Of a stretch of DNA of 16,341 bases, positions 1 through 7,572 are shown one piece after another. The first letter of the stretch is position 1. Each line of letters starts with the position of its first letter. The translations under genes were made by a program, and so were the position numbers. The DNA comes from Phycisphaerae bacterium. GTDB lineage: Bacteria > Planctomycetota > Phycisphaerae > Phycisphaerales > SM1A02. The DNA is taken from positions 71,519-87,859 of the forward strand of contig PBEX01000014.1 of assembly GCA_002718515.1 (NCBI GenBank), written 5' to 3'. The notes beneath the pieces are model-generated. The model saw nothing but the letters and a program-made list of their open reading frames with translations, was not told the origin of the DNA and did not search any database.

Positions 1-1070
1 CCAATTGCAGCAAGCGTTGCAGTGACAACCACCACGATGAGTTGACTGAGTTCAAGTTCAATCCCAAAGAGTTGGAACAAAAAGACAACAGCAACTGCCT
101 CATACAGGGCGGTTCCATCCATGTTTATTGTCGCGCCGAGGGGCAACACGAAATTTGCTGCCCGCTTTGAGCAGTGACCTTCTTCTTCAGCACAATCAAT
201 CGTGACGGGCAACGTAGCAGAACTTGAGTCTGTGCCAACCGCGGTCATGAGAGCGCGTTTCATTTGCCACATGAATTGATAGGGAGAAACGCCACCGACA
301 AGTTTGAGAATAAGCGGAAGCACAATAAAACCGTGAATCGCAAGTCCAATGAGTACGGTTGCCATGTACCAGCCCAGTGGACCATAAATCGATTGGAATC
401 CAATCTTGCCAACCGTCCATGCGACGAGGAAAAAGACGCCAATTGGAGTGAGCCAAATGACCCAGCGAACGAGAATCATGAGTCCTTCAAATGCAGCATT
501 GCAGATGTCTCGTGCGGCTTTTGTTTTCTCGCCGCCTGCAGCAAGAGCAAGTCCAAACGCAATGGCAAAGACGATGATGCCAAGCGGCCTTACCTTGACC
601 ATATCTTCAAGCAAGTTGACGGGGACGATTTGGTACACGATGTTAAGCCATGCAGAACTGAGGTCGCGTGTTGCAGTACTCGCTGCGCCAAACTCTTGAC
701 CGGATGCTTGCAACGTCGCTCTCACCTCTTCTGGCAACATGCCGGGCTGAATCCACGTCACAAGGCATGTCCCGAGAATGACTGCCATGAGCATCGTTGC
801 AAGGTAATAGATGAGGGTTGCGCCACCGACTTTCCCAAGTTTTGAAGGGTCACCGATTCTAGTGATGCCCGCAATCACGCTAAAGAAGATGAGCGGGACG
901 ATGAGCAGTTTGAGCGGACGAATAAGGACGAGGTCGCCAGTTGTTTTGAGCCAGTGGTTGCCGTCAATCACTGCACCTGAATCAAAAAAACCAAACTCGC
1001 CGACAATCGCTCCAAGAACAAGTCCAGCAAGAATCAAAATTGTGAGAATGTTAGTACTACGATGTGTCAT
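1..1070 (-). CDS. Na+(H+)/dicarboxylate-type symporter (SDF/GltP family), C-terminus outside window
   Basis: Secondary transporter of the dicarboxylate/amino acid:cation symporter family, expected to import glutamate, aspartate or C4-dicarboxylates across the inner membrane with Na+ or H+. Translating the minus strand gives 356 codons without a stop, running off the left edge. The N-terminus is a hydrophobic helix (MTHRSTNILTILILAGLVLG), followed by the RPLKLLIVPLIFFSVIAGI segment typical of the family. Further on lie the serine-rich hairpin SSSATLP and the NMDGT substrate/cation motif (Met about residue 317), and the visible part ends at TATLAAIG, just before the second hairpin. About 50-80 C-terminal residues are missing. 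The start is ATG 1070. AGGTAGG lies 10-16 nt upstream and could be a ribosome site, but it overlaps the proposed -10 element. The divergent neighbour starts only 20 bp away. The exact substrate cannot be told from the sequence; the family call is secure. Confidence 0.93.
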   Translation of the reverse strand, partial: MTHRSTNILTILILAGLVLGAIVGEFGFFDSGAVIDGNHWLKTTGDLVLIRPLKLLIVPLIFFSVIAGITRIGDPSKLGKVGGATLIYYLATMLMAVILGTCLVTWIQPGMLPEEVRATLQASGQEFGAASTATRDLSSAWLNIVYQIVPVNLLEDMVKVRPLGIIVFAIAFGLALAAGGEKTKAARDICNAAFEGLMILVRWVIWLTPIGVFFLVAWTVGKIGFQSIYGPLGWYMATVLIGLAIHGFIVLPLILKLVGGVSPYQFMWQMKRALMTAVGTDSSSATLPVTIDCAEEEGHCSKRAANFVLPLGATINMDGTALYEAVAVVFLFQLFGIELELSQLIVVVVTATLAAI

Positions 1071-1074
1071 GGGG

Positions 1075-1085
1075 AGTAACCTACC
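1075..1085. promoter_or_regulatory. Palindromic bidirectional promoter candidate (symporter / Asn-synthetase-like)
   Basis: The 11-mer AGTAACCTACC fits the pattern RGTA-N3-TACC found at other divergent junctions here. On the plus strand TAACCT (1077-1082) can act as -10, which puts +1 near 1089, one base before ATG 1090. On the minus strand TAGGTT (1083-1078) puts +1 near 1071, one base before ATG 1070. No convincing -35 box is visible on either side. Promoter function is inferred from position and repetition of the pattern. Confidence 0.5.
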
Positions 1086-1089
1086 TGTA

Positions 1090-2346
1090 ATGAGTGGTAT
1101 CGCAGGCATTGTAAGGCGAGATGGGAGAGCAATTCCCCAGAAGTGGTTATCGATTCTTGAAAAGTCACTCGCGATTCGCAGTCACAAACCCGTGCACACG
1201 TATCAAGAATCAGTTGAATGCGAACATGGGGACGTGCATGTCGTCTTCATGCAACATGCTGAACCGCACACGACTCAAAATGAGTTTGGTGCGACATCTG
1301 TACGCGTCGTCGATGGTTTAATCGATGGCGAATTTGCGAGTGCAGATTGGGATGGGGAACGACTCGAGTTGCGTTTTAGTCGCGTTGGGAACGGAAGTTG
1401 TCCACTTTACACGCTCGATTTGGGCGAACAGAACGACGGGACGCTATTTGCGTCGTCCCCGATGCCGCTACTTCAGATTGCACATCATATGGAACTCATT
1501 CCGGAAATCACCACGCAAGCGATTCAGCAGTTTTTGCTTCAAGGGTGCGTTTCGCTCAATGCCAATCTCATCGCACCTGTTGAGGAAGTGGTGTGTAAAA
1601 AGCGCATTGAACTCGTTCAATCGCAAGAAATTCCAACAAACGAAACGCTTCTTCCGACAGCAAAAGTTTCAGAGGACTTATGCAAGTTGATTGAGTGTTT
1701 TGGACAGCCACTGAGTAGTAGCGCGCAACTTTCAAAGGTGTGGCAATACACAAGGTTGTCTATTGATGTGTTGCCGATGGCTCCTACGCGCAAGCAGTTG
1801 AGACAGTCACTTCGTTATGAACGTTTGCATGCGTTGATGGCTCAACTGCCAATAAAGCGAAGGGGAATCGAGATTGCAAAACTCTGGAACACGGCTTTCG
1901 TGTCATCATTGAATGAGTGCATGCAAGTGAGTGAGATAGAATTGTTCACAGGCCACACGCTTACACTGCCAACATTTGAGCGAACGCATGAATCAATCAA
2001 GCAACAATGCGTTTCTTTTTTTAAAGAGGTTGTGCAAGACAAACTTGTTGAGTGTTGTCACGCTGCCGGATTGCTGTCAGAAAAGAAGATGAAGTTTTGT
2101 TATCACGACAACGCCGAGTTGCAAAGACTTGCTACATGCCAATCTTGGCTTGCGAATCCAGAGAGTTCACTTGGTTCCCTCGCTGGCGACTTCTTCAATA
2201 GCGAAGATGCATTCGCAGGAATGCCAATTGACACAGGGGCAGTCAGGGCAACATACGACAACCACCTCAAGGGCGAAAATCACGCTGAGCAGTTATTTTG
2301 TTTGCTTACACTTGGGCTGTGGCATCGTCAGATACGTCAACCGTAA
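1090..2346 (+). CDS. Degenerate asparagine-synthetase-like protein (probable pseudoenzyme)
   Basis: 418 residues. The N-terminus MSGIAGIVRRDG matches the start of class-II amidotransferase/asparagine synthetase B (MCGIAGI), but the catalytic Cys2 is Ser. Residues 85-125 (ADWDGERLELRFSRVGNG, CPLYTL, GTLFASSP) follow the order of the AsnB glutaminase domain (WDG..., RDR.G.KPLYY, LLFASE), and residues 139-166 match the AsnB segment leading to the synthetase domain. The C-terminus (386-413: RATYDNHLKG, EQLFCLLTLGLWHRQ) matches the AsnB C-terminus. The ATP pyrophosphatase loop SGGxDS is absent; the protein is about 180 residues shorter than AsnB and the loss falls in the core of the synthetase domain. 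Neither glutaminase nor synthetase activity is expected. The start is chosen by homology to MCGI. An in-frame ATG at 1069 would add seven residues and overlap the divergent start. The function is unknown; a regulatory or scaffold role is possible. Confidence 0.8.
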   Translation: MSGIAGIVRRDGRAIPQKWLSILEKSLAIRSHKPVHTYQESVECEHGDVHVVFMQHAEPHTTQNEFGATSVRVVDGLIDGEFASADWDGERLELRFSRVGNGSCPLYTLDLGEQNDGTLFASSPMPLLQIAHHMELIPEITTQAIQQFLLQGCVSLNANLIAPVEEVVCKKRIELVQSQEIPTNETLLPTAKVSEDLCKLIECFGQPLSSSAQLSKVWQYTRLSIDVLPMAPTRKQLRQSLRYERLHALMAQLPIKRRGIEIAKLWNTAFVSSLNECMQVSEIELFTGHTLTLPTFERTHESIKQQCVSFFKEVVQDKLVECCHAAGLLSEKKMKFCYHDNAELQRLATCQSWLANPESSLGSLAGDFFNSEDAFAGMPIDTGAVRATYDNHLKGENHAEQLFCLLTLGLWHRQIRQP

Positions 2347-4096
2347 TACCAAGTTCAGTAAGGTGTTCGGGATCAGCATCACCCGGCGCTTCGCACATCA
2401 GGTCTGCACCAGTTTGCGTTTTTGGGAACGCGATGACGTCACGAATGTTCTCAGTGCCAATCATCATCATCACAAGCCGGTCAAGACCAAATGCGATGCC
2501 TCCATGCGGGGGCGCGCCAAACTGTAAGGCATCAAGTAAGAACCCGAATTTCGTTTTCGCTTCTTCTTCTGATAGCCCGAGTTTTTCAAACACAAGTGAC
2601 TGTGTTTCAGGATTGTGAATTCTGATTGATCCGCCAGCAACTTCAGAGCCGTTGATGCATAGATCGTAACCCGATGAAATGCAATCAATCGGATTGTCCT
2701 TAAGTTTGTCTAGTTCCGATTCAAGTGGAGCAGTGAATGGGTGGTGTTCACTGATGAATCGCTCTCGTTCTTCATCCCAGTCAAACATTGGGAAATCAAT
2801 CACCCAAAGGCCTTTGTATTCATCTTCATTGACAAGTCCCATGTCCTTGGCAACTTGCAGTCGAACTTGCCCTAGGGAAGTACAAGCAACCCTAAATGGA
2901 CCAACACCAAAGAGAACGAGGTCGCCATCTTCAAGTGAAAGTGCTGATACAAGTTCGTCTTTTACGGATGCAATGAACTTTGAAATGCCAGTTGAGAATT
3001 CGCCGTCAACGAGTTTCACGCTTGGCAAACCGCCAGCGCCATAGGTTTGGGCAATTTCTGCGTAGCCATCAGTCATTTTGCGAGTGAGCGTCGATGCTCC
3101 GCCAGGGACGCGCATCGCTTTGACAACGCCGCCTTGTTCAATTGCACTGCTAAAGACTTTAAAGTCTGTGCCTTTGACAATCTCTGTGACATCGGTGAAT
3201 TGCAAATCAAACCGAATATCCGGTCTGTCTGAACCGTAGTTGTTCATTGCGTCTGACCACGAAATTCTTGGCAAATCACCGAGGTCTATCCCACCAACTT
3301 CTTTGTAAATCGATGTTGCAAATTCGCTCATAATGTCAAGCACATCGTCACGCTCCACAAAACTCATCTCTAAATCGATTTGCGTAAACTCTGCTTGTCG
3401 ATCTGCGCGTGGGTCTTCATCGCGTAAGCATTTGCAAATTTGCATGTACCGATCACAACCTGCAACCATCAAAATCTGCTTAAAGATTTGAGGGCTTTGC
3501 GGTAGGGCGTACCAACGGCCTGCCTGATGGCGACTTGGAACGATAAAGTCTCGAGCGCCTTCAGGTGTTGGACTAATCAGAAGCGGAGTTTCAACTTCTA
3601 GGAAGTTTCGGTCAGCAAAGAAGTTTCGGGTGAACTGCGTAATCTGGTGGCGCAGTTTCAATATTCGTTGCATCTTTGGACGGCGCAAATCGATGTAGCG
3701 ATAGCGGAGGCGGTGCTCTTCACCGATTTGGTCAGCGTCGTGGTCATCAGGCAAAATTGGAAGCGTCTCAGTTCGATTGATGACTTCGATTCGCTTCGCA
3801 ACGAGTTCGATTTCGCCCGTAGCGAGTTTCTTGTTTGGAGCGCCATCACGAACGCGGACAACGCCTTCGACGGAGATGACATCCTCTCGCCTGAGCGAAC
3901 TGCCAATTTCCATTGTTTCTTGCGGGGAATCTTCCCCATCGAACACGACTTGTGTCATGCCGTATCGATCACGTAAATCTATGAAAACAAGGCCTTTACC
4001 TTGATCTCGATAGGTATTGACCCAACCGCTTAGGGTGATTGTTTCACCGGAATTCTCTTTGCGAGGGTCGCCACAATTGCATGTTCGTTTTAGCAT
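2306..4096 (-). CDS. aspS: Aspartyl-tRNA synthetase
   Basis: Class II aminoacyl-tRNA synthetase (596 aa, usual bacterial length about 590), which charges tRNA-Asp in the cytoplasm. An N-terminal OB-fold anticodon domain (about 1-105, GWVNTYRDQG) is followed by the RYRYIDLRRP linker and motif 1 region (about 131-172), motif 2 (CLRDEDPRADRQAEFTQIDLE, 223-243), the bacterial GAD insertion (about 295-420), HHPFTAP (451-457), the flipping-loop signature GSEVAGGSIRIH (483-494) and motif 3 (GGIAFGLDR, 532-540). The residue that helps separate discriminating (Leu) from non-discriminating (His) bacterial enzymes is Gln32 here, so Asn-tRNA misacylation cannot be judged. The start at ATG 4096 fits the N-terminus (LKRTCNCG). 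No Shine-Dalgarno precedes it, and the predicted +1 of the adjacent promoter is the A of this ATG, suggesting a leaderless mRNA. The 3' end overlaps the convergent Asn-synthetase-like gene by 41 bp. Confidence 0.98.
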   Translation of the reverse strand: MLKRTCNCGDPRKENSGETITLSGWVNTYRDQGKGLVFIDLRDRYGMTQVVFDGEDSPQETMEIGSSLRREDVISVEGVVRVRDGAPNKKLATGEIELVAKRIEVINRTETLPILPDDHDADQIGEEHRLRYRYIDLRRPKMQRILKLRHQITQFTRNFFADRNFLEVETPLLISPTPEGARDFIVPSRHQAGRWYALPQSPQIFKQILMVAGCDRYMQICKCLRDEDPRADRQAEFTQIDLEMSFVERDDVLDIMSEFATSIYKEVGGIDLGDLPRISWSDAMNNYGSDRPDIRFDLQFTDVTEIVKGTDFKVFSSAIEQGGVVKAMRVPGGASTLTRKMTDGYAEIAQTYGAGGLPSVKLVDGEFSTGISKFIASVKDELVSALSLEDGDLVLFGVGPFRVACTSLGQVRLQVAKDMGLVNEDEYKGLWVIDFPMFDWDEERERFISEHHPFTAPLESELDKLKDNPIDCISSGYDLCINGSEVAGGSIRIHNPETQSLVFEKLGLSEEEAKTKFGFLLDALQFGAPPHGGIAFGLDRLVMMMIGTENIRDVIAFPKTQTGADLMCEAPGDADPEHLTELGITVDVSDDATAQV

Positions 4097-4099
4097 TCG

Positions 4100-4110
4100 G
4101 GTATCGTACC
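4100..4110. promoter_or_regulatory. Palindromic promoter candidate (aspS / lpxB)
   Basis: GGTATCGTACC is a perfect GGTA-N3-TACC palindrome between aspS and lpxB. Minus-strand TACGAT (4108-4103) as -10 places +1 at 4096, exactly the A of the aspS ATG. Plus-strand TATCGT (4102-4107) places +1 near 4114, which would give lpxB a leader of about 36 nt to GTG 4150. No clear -35 box is seen. Confidence 0.55.
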
Positions 4111-4149
4111 AAACCCCTTCAATCCATTCACATCCCTAAAGATGAACCC

Positions 4150-5250
4150 GTGAAGAAATCTGATTCCAAAACAATACTCATGACTGCTTTTGAGCCAAGT
4201 GGCGACGCGCTTGGCGCGATGGCTGCAAAAGGCGTGTTTGCTCGTGATGACTCGGTTCGGATTGTTGGCCTTGGGGGCAAGGAGATGGAAGAAGCAGGGG
4301 TGGAACTGCTCGCCCACACTTCTGATGAAGCGGCGATGGGGCTCCATGCACTTGGTGAAGTGATGCGAGTGAAACAACTTGTTGACAAAGTGAGAAAGTG
4401 GCTCGGAGAGAACGAAGCACCACTTCATGTTGCAGTTGATTCGCCAGCAGCAAATTTCCCCGTGTGCAAAATCGCACGAAGCCATTCAATGAAGGTCATT
4501 CATCTTGCAGCGCCCCAAATGTGGGCATGGGCGCCTTGGCGAATCAAAAAGATGCGGCGGCTCACGGACCATGTCATGTGTTTGCTTCCATTTGAACCAG
4601 TGTGGTTTAAAGAGCGTGGGGTTGATGCGACATTTATAGGTCACCCAGCAATGGCAACTTCAGAAGCCGCGCCCTTACAACTGAAAGGCGATTCCCCAAA
4701 AGTTTTGTTGCTACCGGGCTCGCGTTCAAGTGAGATTAAAGCGAATTTGCCGATGCAACTTCGCATTGTTGAATTGCTCAAGCAAGAGTTTCCAACAGCA
4801 TCAGCATGCATTGCATGCAGAGAAGAAGATGTTCCTCGTGTTCAACCACTTGCTGGCGAAGTGCCAGTTGTAGGGGACAAACTACACGAATCCTTGGAAT
4901 GGGCTGATGTTGCATTGACGACTTCAGGCACGGTTTCACTGCATGTCATGCAACACGCCGTGCCAATGATTGGCATGTACAAAGTCGGGTTCCTCTCTCG
5001 CATTGGGGCTAAGTTGCTTCTTAATACGCCATATCGATTGCTTCCAAATCTCATAGCAGGGAAGGAAGTTGTTCCAGAGTTTATACCGTGCGGCGATGCA
5101 ACGCGTGCAATTGCCCGCAGCGTCATACAGTTGCTGCGGGATCCGAGCGCGCTTGAAACGCAACGGCGCATTCTTCGTGAGGAAGCATCGCAATATGCAG
5201 CCCATCACCCAAGTGAAGAGGCTGCTGCGATTATTCTGAAGCACGTTTAA
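4150..5250 (+). CDS. lpxB: Lipid-A-disaccharide synthase
   Basis: Family GT19 glycosyltransferase that joins UDP-diacylglucosamine and lipid X to make the tetraacyl disaccharide 1-phosphate of lipid A at the inner face of the inner membrane. It therefore points to an outer membrane with lipid A. From GTG 4150 the protein has 366 residues (family about 380). Visible motifs: EPSGDALGA near the N-terminus, VGLGGKEMEEAG, APQMWAWAPWR, the GT-B mid-domain LLPGSRSSEI, SGTVSLHVMQHAVPMIGMYK, and the C-terminal LLPNLIAGKEVVPEFIP. The usual Glu after SGTxxL is His here. GTG 4150 is chosen because family homology begins at TILMTAFEPSGD and it leaves aspS intact. ATG 4081 and ATG 4039 are in frame but would add residues without homology inside antisense aspS DNA. 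Its last 4 bp overlap the convergent symporter gene. Confidence 0.93.
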   Translation: MKKSDSKTILMTAFEPSGDALGAMAAKGVFARDDSVRIVGLGGKEMEEAGVELLAHTSDEAAMGLHALGEVMRVKQLVDKVRKWLGENEAPLHVAVDSPAANFPVCKIARSHSMKVIHLAAPQMWAWAPWRIKKMRRLTDHVMCLLPFEPVWFKERGVDATFIGHPAMATSEAAPLQLKGDSPKVLLLPGSRSSEIKANLPMQLRIVELLKQEFPTASACIACREEDVPRVQPLAGEVPVVGDKLHESLEWADVALTTSGTVSLHVMQHAVPMIGMYKVGFLSRIGAKLLLNTPYRLLPNLIAGKEVVPEFIPCGDATRAIARSVIQLLRDPSALETQRRILREEASQYAAHHPSEEAAAIILKHV

Positions 5251-7040
5251 CTGTCGTACTCACCCTTTTTAAGTTTGCCGATGTAATCGTGGTACGCACG
5301 CATTGCTTTTGGTCCGTAAATCCACATGATTGGGATATTTGCAACGAGCATTGCACCTAAGCCAAGTGTTGTCCACATGTCGAGTTCGGCATCAGTTTTG
5401 ATAAACCCGATGGTCGACACTGCAACGAGCAAGGTGTATGCGATTCGGTAGAACGTAACGGCGATGATTGATACAGAACCTTCTTTGCCGAAGATAAAGA
5501 TAATTCCTTTTTCGCCGTAGTAACTCCATGAAATCATTGTAGAAATCGCAAAGAGCCACGCAGCAAAAACAACGAGCCATTTGCCAAGCCCAGGAACAGT
5601 CCGGTCAAATGCGTGTGCAGTAAGGGTTGCACCGGGGTAATCGACAAAGACACCAGAATGTTCTAGGGTGGCGTCAAATTGATTGCCATCGTCGTCGTGC
5701 TTGAGTGGAATTGAATCCCACTTCACGCCAAAGGAACCGTCATCATTCTTCACAACGCTACCATTGACGCGGTGTAAGTTGTCGCCTGTTTCATCTGTGT
5801 GATGATTGCGGACAATCATAAACACAGAATCATTGACTGACCAACCACTGTCGCTTTCAGCAACACCATTTGTGTGTTTCGCTTCATCTGTTTTGTGCGG
5901 TAGTGCTGGAGTAGCAAGCGCCCATTCATCATCTTCAAGGGATAACTGGATTGCTGCGTCTTCAGCAAAGTGTGCTTCAGGCCCGCGGTTCCATGCGCCA
6001 CTTGAAAGAATGATAAGCGCAGTGACTGTGCATACAACGAGCGTATCGATAAAGGGTTCAAGACCTGCAACGACACCTTCGCGAACGGGTTCGTCACATT
6101 TTGCAGCAGCATGCGCAATCGGCGCAGAACCCTGCCCAGCTTCAGATGAGAAGAGTGCCCGCTTAACGCCCCACATCGCTGCGTAGCCAATTGTGCCACC
6201 AAGGAATGCGCCACTAGCAGGAGCGTCACCAAGTCCAACACCATACTTCACGATGAGCATGAGGAGTTCAGGAATCTGTCCAATGTTGAGCACAAGAACG
6301 AACAAACCGGCGATGAGGTAAACAACACACATGAAGGGAACGAGTTTCCCTGCAACAGCGCCGATTCGTTTGATGCCACCAATGATGACGCAACCAACGA
6401 CAATCGCAAGAATCGCACCAATCGTGAATGTTTCAGGATTGAAGTTATGCGTTTTTTCCATCGCAGAAACGACTGGAAGGTCAAAGTATTGGGTTGTGAC
6501 TGCAGCAACATTCCATGCTTGGAACATATTGCCACCAGTAATCGCTGAAAGCACAAGCGTGATGCAGAATATGCCACCGATGGTTGCACCGAAGCGGCCG
6601 CCTGCACCTTTGAACAAACTGTCAACGACATACATTGGACCACCATGCGGATTGTCTGGATCAGAGATGTCTCGCGAGAGCATTGACTGAATGACTTCAG
6701 TCATCTTGAGTGCCATCCCAAGAACGCCTATGACCCACATCCAGAAGATTGCACCAGGACCACCGAGTGCAACTGCAAGTGCAACACCTGCAATGTTGCC
6801 AAGGCCAACTGTTGCAGAGAGAGCAGCAGAGAGTGCTTGGAAGTGGCTGATTGCACCAGGGTCATCGTGTTTGTCATACTTGCCTTTGATCACTGATACG
6901 CCATGTGTCAATGCGCGGTATTGTCCAAAGCCACTCCAAAATGTAAACAGAAGGCCAGTTGCGAGCAGGGCGTACACAACTGTTTCTGAGAAGAAAACCC
7001 CATTCAGTGCGTTGACGACATCATTCAGCGTAAATTGCAT
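5247..7040 (-). CDS. Na+:alanine/glycine symporter (AGCS family) with a large extramembrane insert
   Basis: 597-residue inner-membrane symporter of the alanine or glycine:cation symporter family, which imports small neutral amino acids with Na+. Family motifs in order: TFWSGFGQYRALTHG (33-47), VGLGNIAGVALAVALGGPGA (78-97), FWMWVIGVLGMALKMTE (99-115), ALFSSEAGQGSAPIAHAAAK (295-314), and WSYYGEKG (505-512). Typical members have about 450-480 residues. The excess is one block, about residues 351-470 (bases 5631-5990), rich in Asp, His, Asn and Gly with no membrane helix, between the helix ending LIILSSGAW and the one beginning KWLVVFAAWLFAISTMISW. The start ATG 7040 is supported by AAAAGGAA seven bases upstream of it. 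The 3' end overlaps lpxB by 4 bp. Substrate specificity is inferred from the family. Confidence 0.95.
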   Translation of the reverse strand: MQFTLNDVVNALNGVFFSETVVYALLATGLLFTFWSGFGQYRALTHGVSVIKGKYDKHDDPGAISHFQALSAALSATVGLGNIAGVALAVALGGPGAIFWMWVIGVLGMALKMTEVIQSMLSRDISDPDNPHGGPMYVVDSLFKGAGGRFGATIGGIFCITLVLSAITGGNMFQAWNVAAVTTQYFDLPVVSAMEKTHNFNPETFTIGAILAIVVGCVIIGGIKRIGAVAGKLVPFMCVVYLIAGLFVLVLNIGQIPELLMLIVKYGVGLGDAPASGAFLGGTIGYAAMWGVKRALFSSEAGQGSAPIAHAAAKCDEPVREGVVAGLEPFIDTLVVCTVTALIILSSGAWNRGPEAHFAEDAAIQLSLEDDEWALATPALPHKTDEAKHTNGVAESDSGWSVNDSVFMIVRNHHTDETGDNLHRVNGSVVKNDDGSFGVKWDSIPLKHDDDGNQFDATLEHSGVFVDYPGATLTAHAFDRTVPGLGKWLVVFAAWLFAISTMISWSYYGEKGIIFIFGKEGSVSIIAVTFYRIAYTLLVAVSTIGFIKTDAELDMWTTLGLGAMLVANIPIMWIYGPKAMRAYHDYIGKLKKGEYDS

Positions 7041-7090
7041 TAAGCGTTCCTTTTAAAAGAACCAGATTGATAAAGTCCAATATTGTGACG

Positions 7091-7098
7091 ATGATACC
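7091..7098 (-). promoter_or_regulatory. Possible -10 region of the alanine symporter gene
   Basis: On the minus strand the string GGTATCAT has the same GG-TAnnnT form as the other promoters in this window. It predicts +1 near 7084 and a leader of about 44 nt carrying the Shine-Dalgarno sequence at 7047-7054. No good -35 box is present at 16-18 bp. Confidence 0.3.
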
Positions 7099-7099
7099 C

Positions 7100-7128
7100 T
7101 TCATCGGTCATGCCGTGTTGCTTACATT
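7100..7128 (+). promoter_or_regulatory. Possible sigma70-like promoter of the YkgJ-type gene
   Basis: TTCATC (7100-7105), 17 bp, TACATT (7123-7128). The predicted +1 is near 7135, so the transcript would begin about AGGATGAC. The first ATG (7138) would then be 3 nt from the 5' end and the second (7147) 12 nt, with AGG at the very 5' end. The -35 match is weak (3 of 6). Confidence 0.35.
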
Positions 7129-7146
7129 TGGGTTAGGATGACAAAC

Positions 7147-7572
7147 ATGGCAGAGTGGTACGCTGATGGTTTACGGTTTTCCTGCACGCAGTGTGGCAAT
7201 TGTTGCACTGGCCCTCCTGGTGCTGTGTGGTTCAACGAAGACGAAGGCAGGGCGATGGCTGAAAAAGTTGGCGTTTCAGAAGATGAGTTTTATAAACGGT
7301 TTGCACGAAAGATTGGTGTCCGGTGGTCGCTTAAAGAGAACGTAATTCATGGCAAGTATGACTGCGTGTTTCTTGACCGGAAGGGGAAGTTGCCGAGTTG
7401 TTCACTGTATGAAGCGAGACCAACGCAATGTCGCACATGGCCATTTTGGCCAGAAGTGTTGAAATCAAGAGAGTCGTGGGCCCGAACTAAAGTCGAGACC
7501 CCTTGTCCCGGTATGGACGAAGGAAAACTTCTGCCCATCGAATCCATCCGCATCCAACGCAACCAAACATAG
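7147..7572 (+). CDS. YkgJ-family cysteine-cluster protein
   Basis: 141-residue cytoplasmic protein of the YkgJ / CxxCxxCC family (zinc- or iron-sulphur-binding by proposal; biochemical role not established). The N-terminal cluster CTQCGNCCTGPPG is the family hallmark. Further cysteines lie in YDCVFLD, LPSCSLYEARPTQC (the conserved C-x-[IL]-YE-x-RP-x-x-C block), the WPFWP motif and TPCPG. Start: ATG 7138 sits directly against the only Shine-Dalgarno-like AGG (7135-7137), whereas ATG 7147 has that AGG at a normal distance of nine bases, so 7147 is preferred. The longer form would add MTN. The stop codon is inside the left arm of a perfect palindrome. Upstream is the divergent alanine symporter; downstream are two tRNA genes on the other strand. 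No operon partner is visible. Confidence 0.88.
   Translation: MAEWYADGLRFSCTQCGNCCTGPPGAVWFNEDEGRAMAEKVGVSEDEFYKRFARKIGVRWSLKENVIHGKYDCVFLDRKGKLPSCSLYEARPTQCRTWPFWPEVLKSRESWARTKVETPCPGMDEGKLLPIESIRIQRNQT

Noticed and set aside
264..845. Plus-strand open frame of 193 codons
   Set aside because: It is antisense to the symporter, whose minus-strand frame shows clear family motifs (SSSATLP, NMDGT) through the same region.
1069..1089. ATG 1069 as start of the Asn-synthetase-like gene
   Set aside because: The amidotransferase family starts at the residue before position 2 (MCGI/MSGI), so ATG 1090 fits; ATG 1069 would also overlap the divergent start codon.
3501..3516. GGTAGGGCGTACC in aspS as another copy of the promoter palindrome
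   Set aside because: The spacer is 5 rather than 3 bases, so no TAnnnT hexamer forms, and it lies inside coding sequence far from a start.
5114..5140. Inverted repeat CCCGCAGC / GCTGCGGG inside lpxB as terminator for the convergent symporter gene
   Set aside because: It has 8-bp arms with an 11-nt loop and no T-run on the minus strand, and it codes for ordinary LpxB residues.
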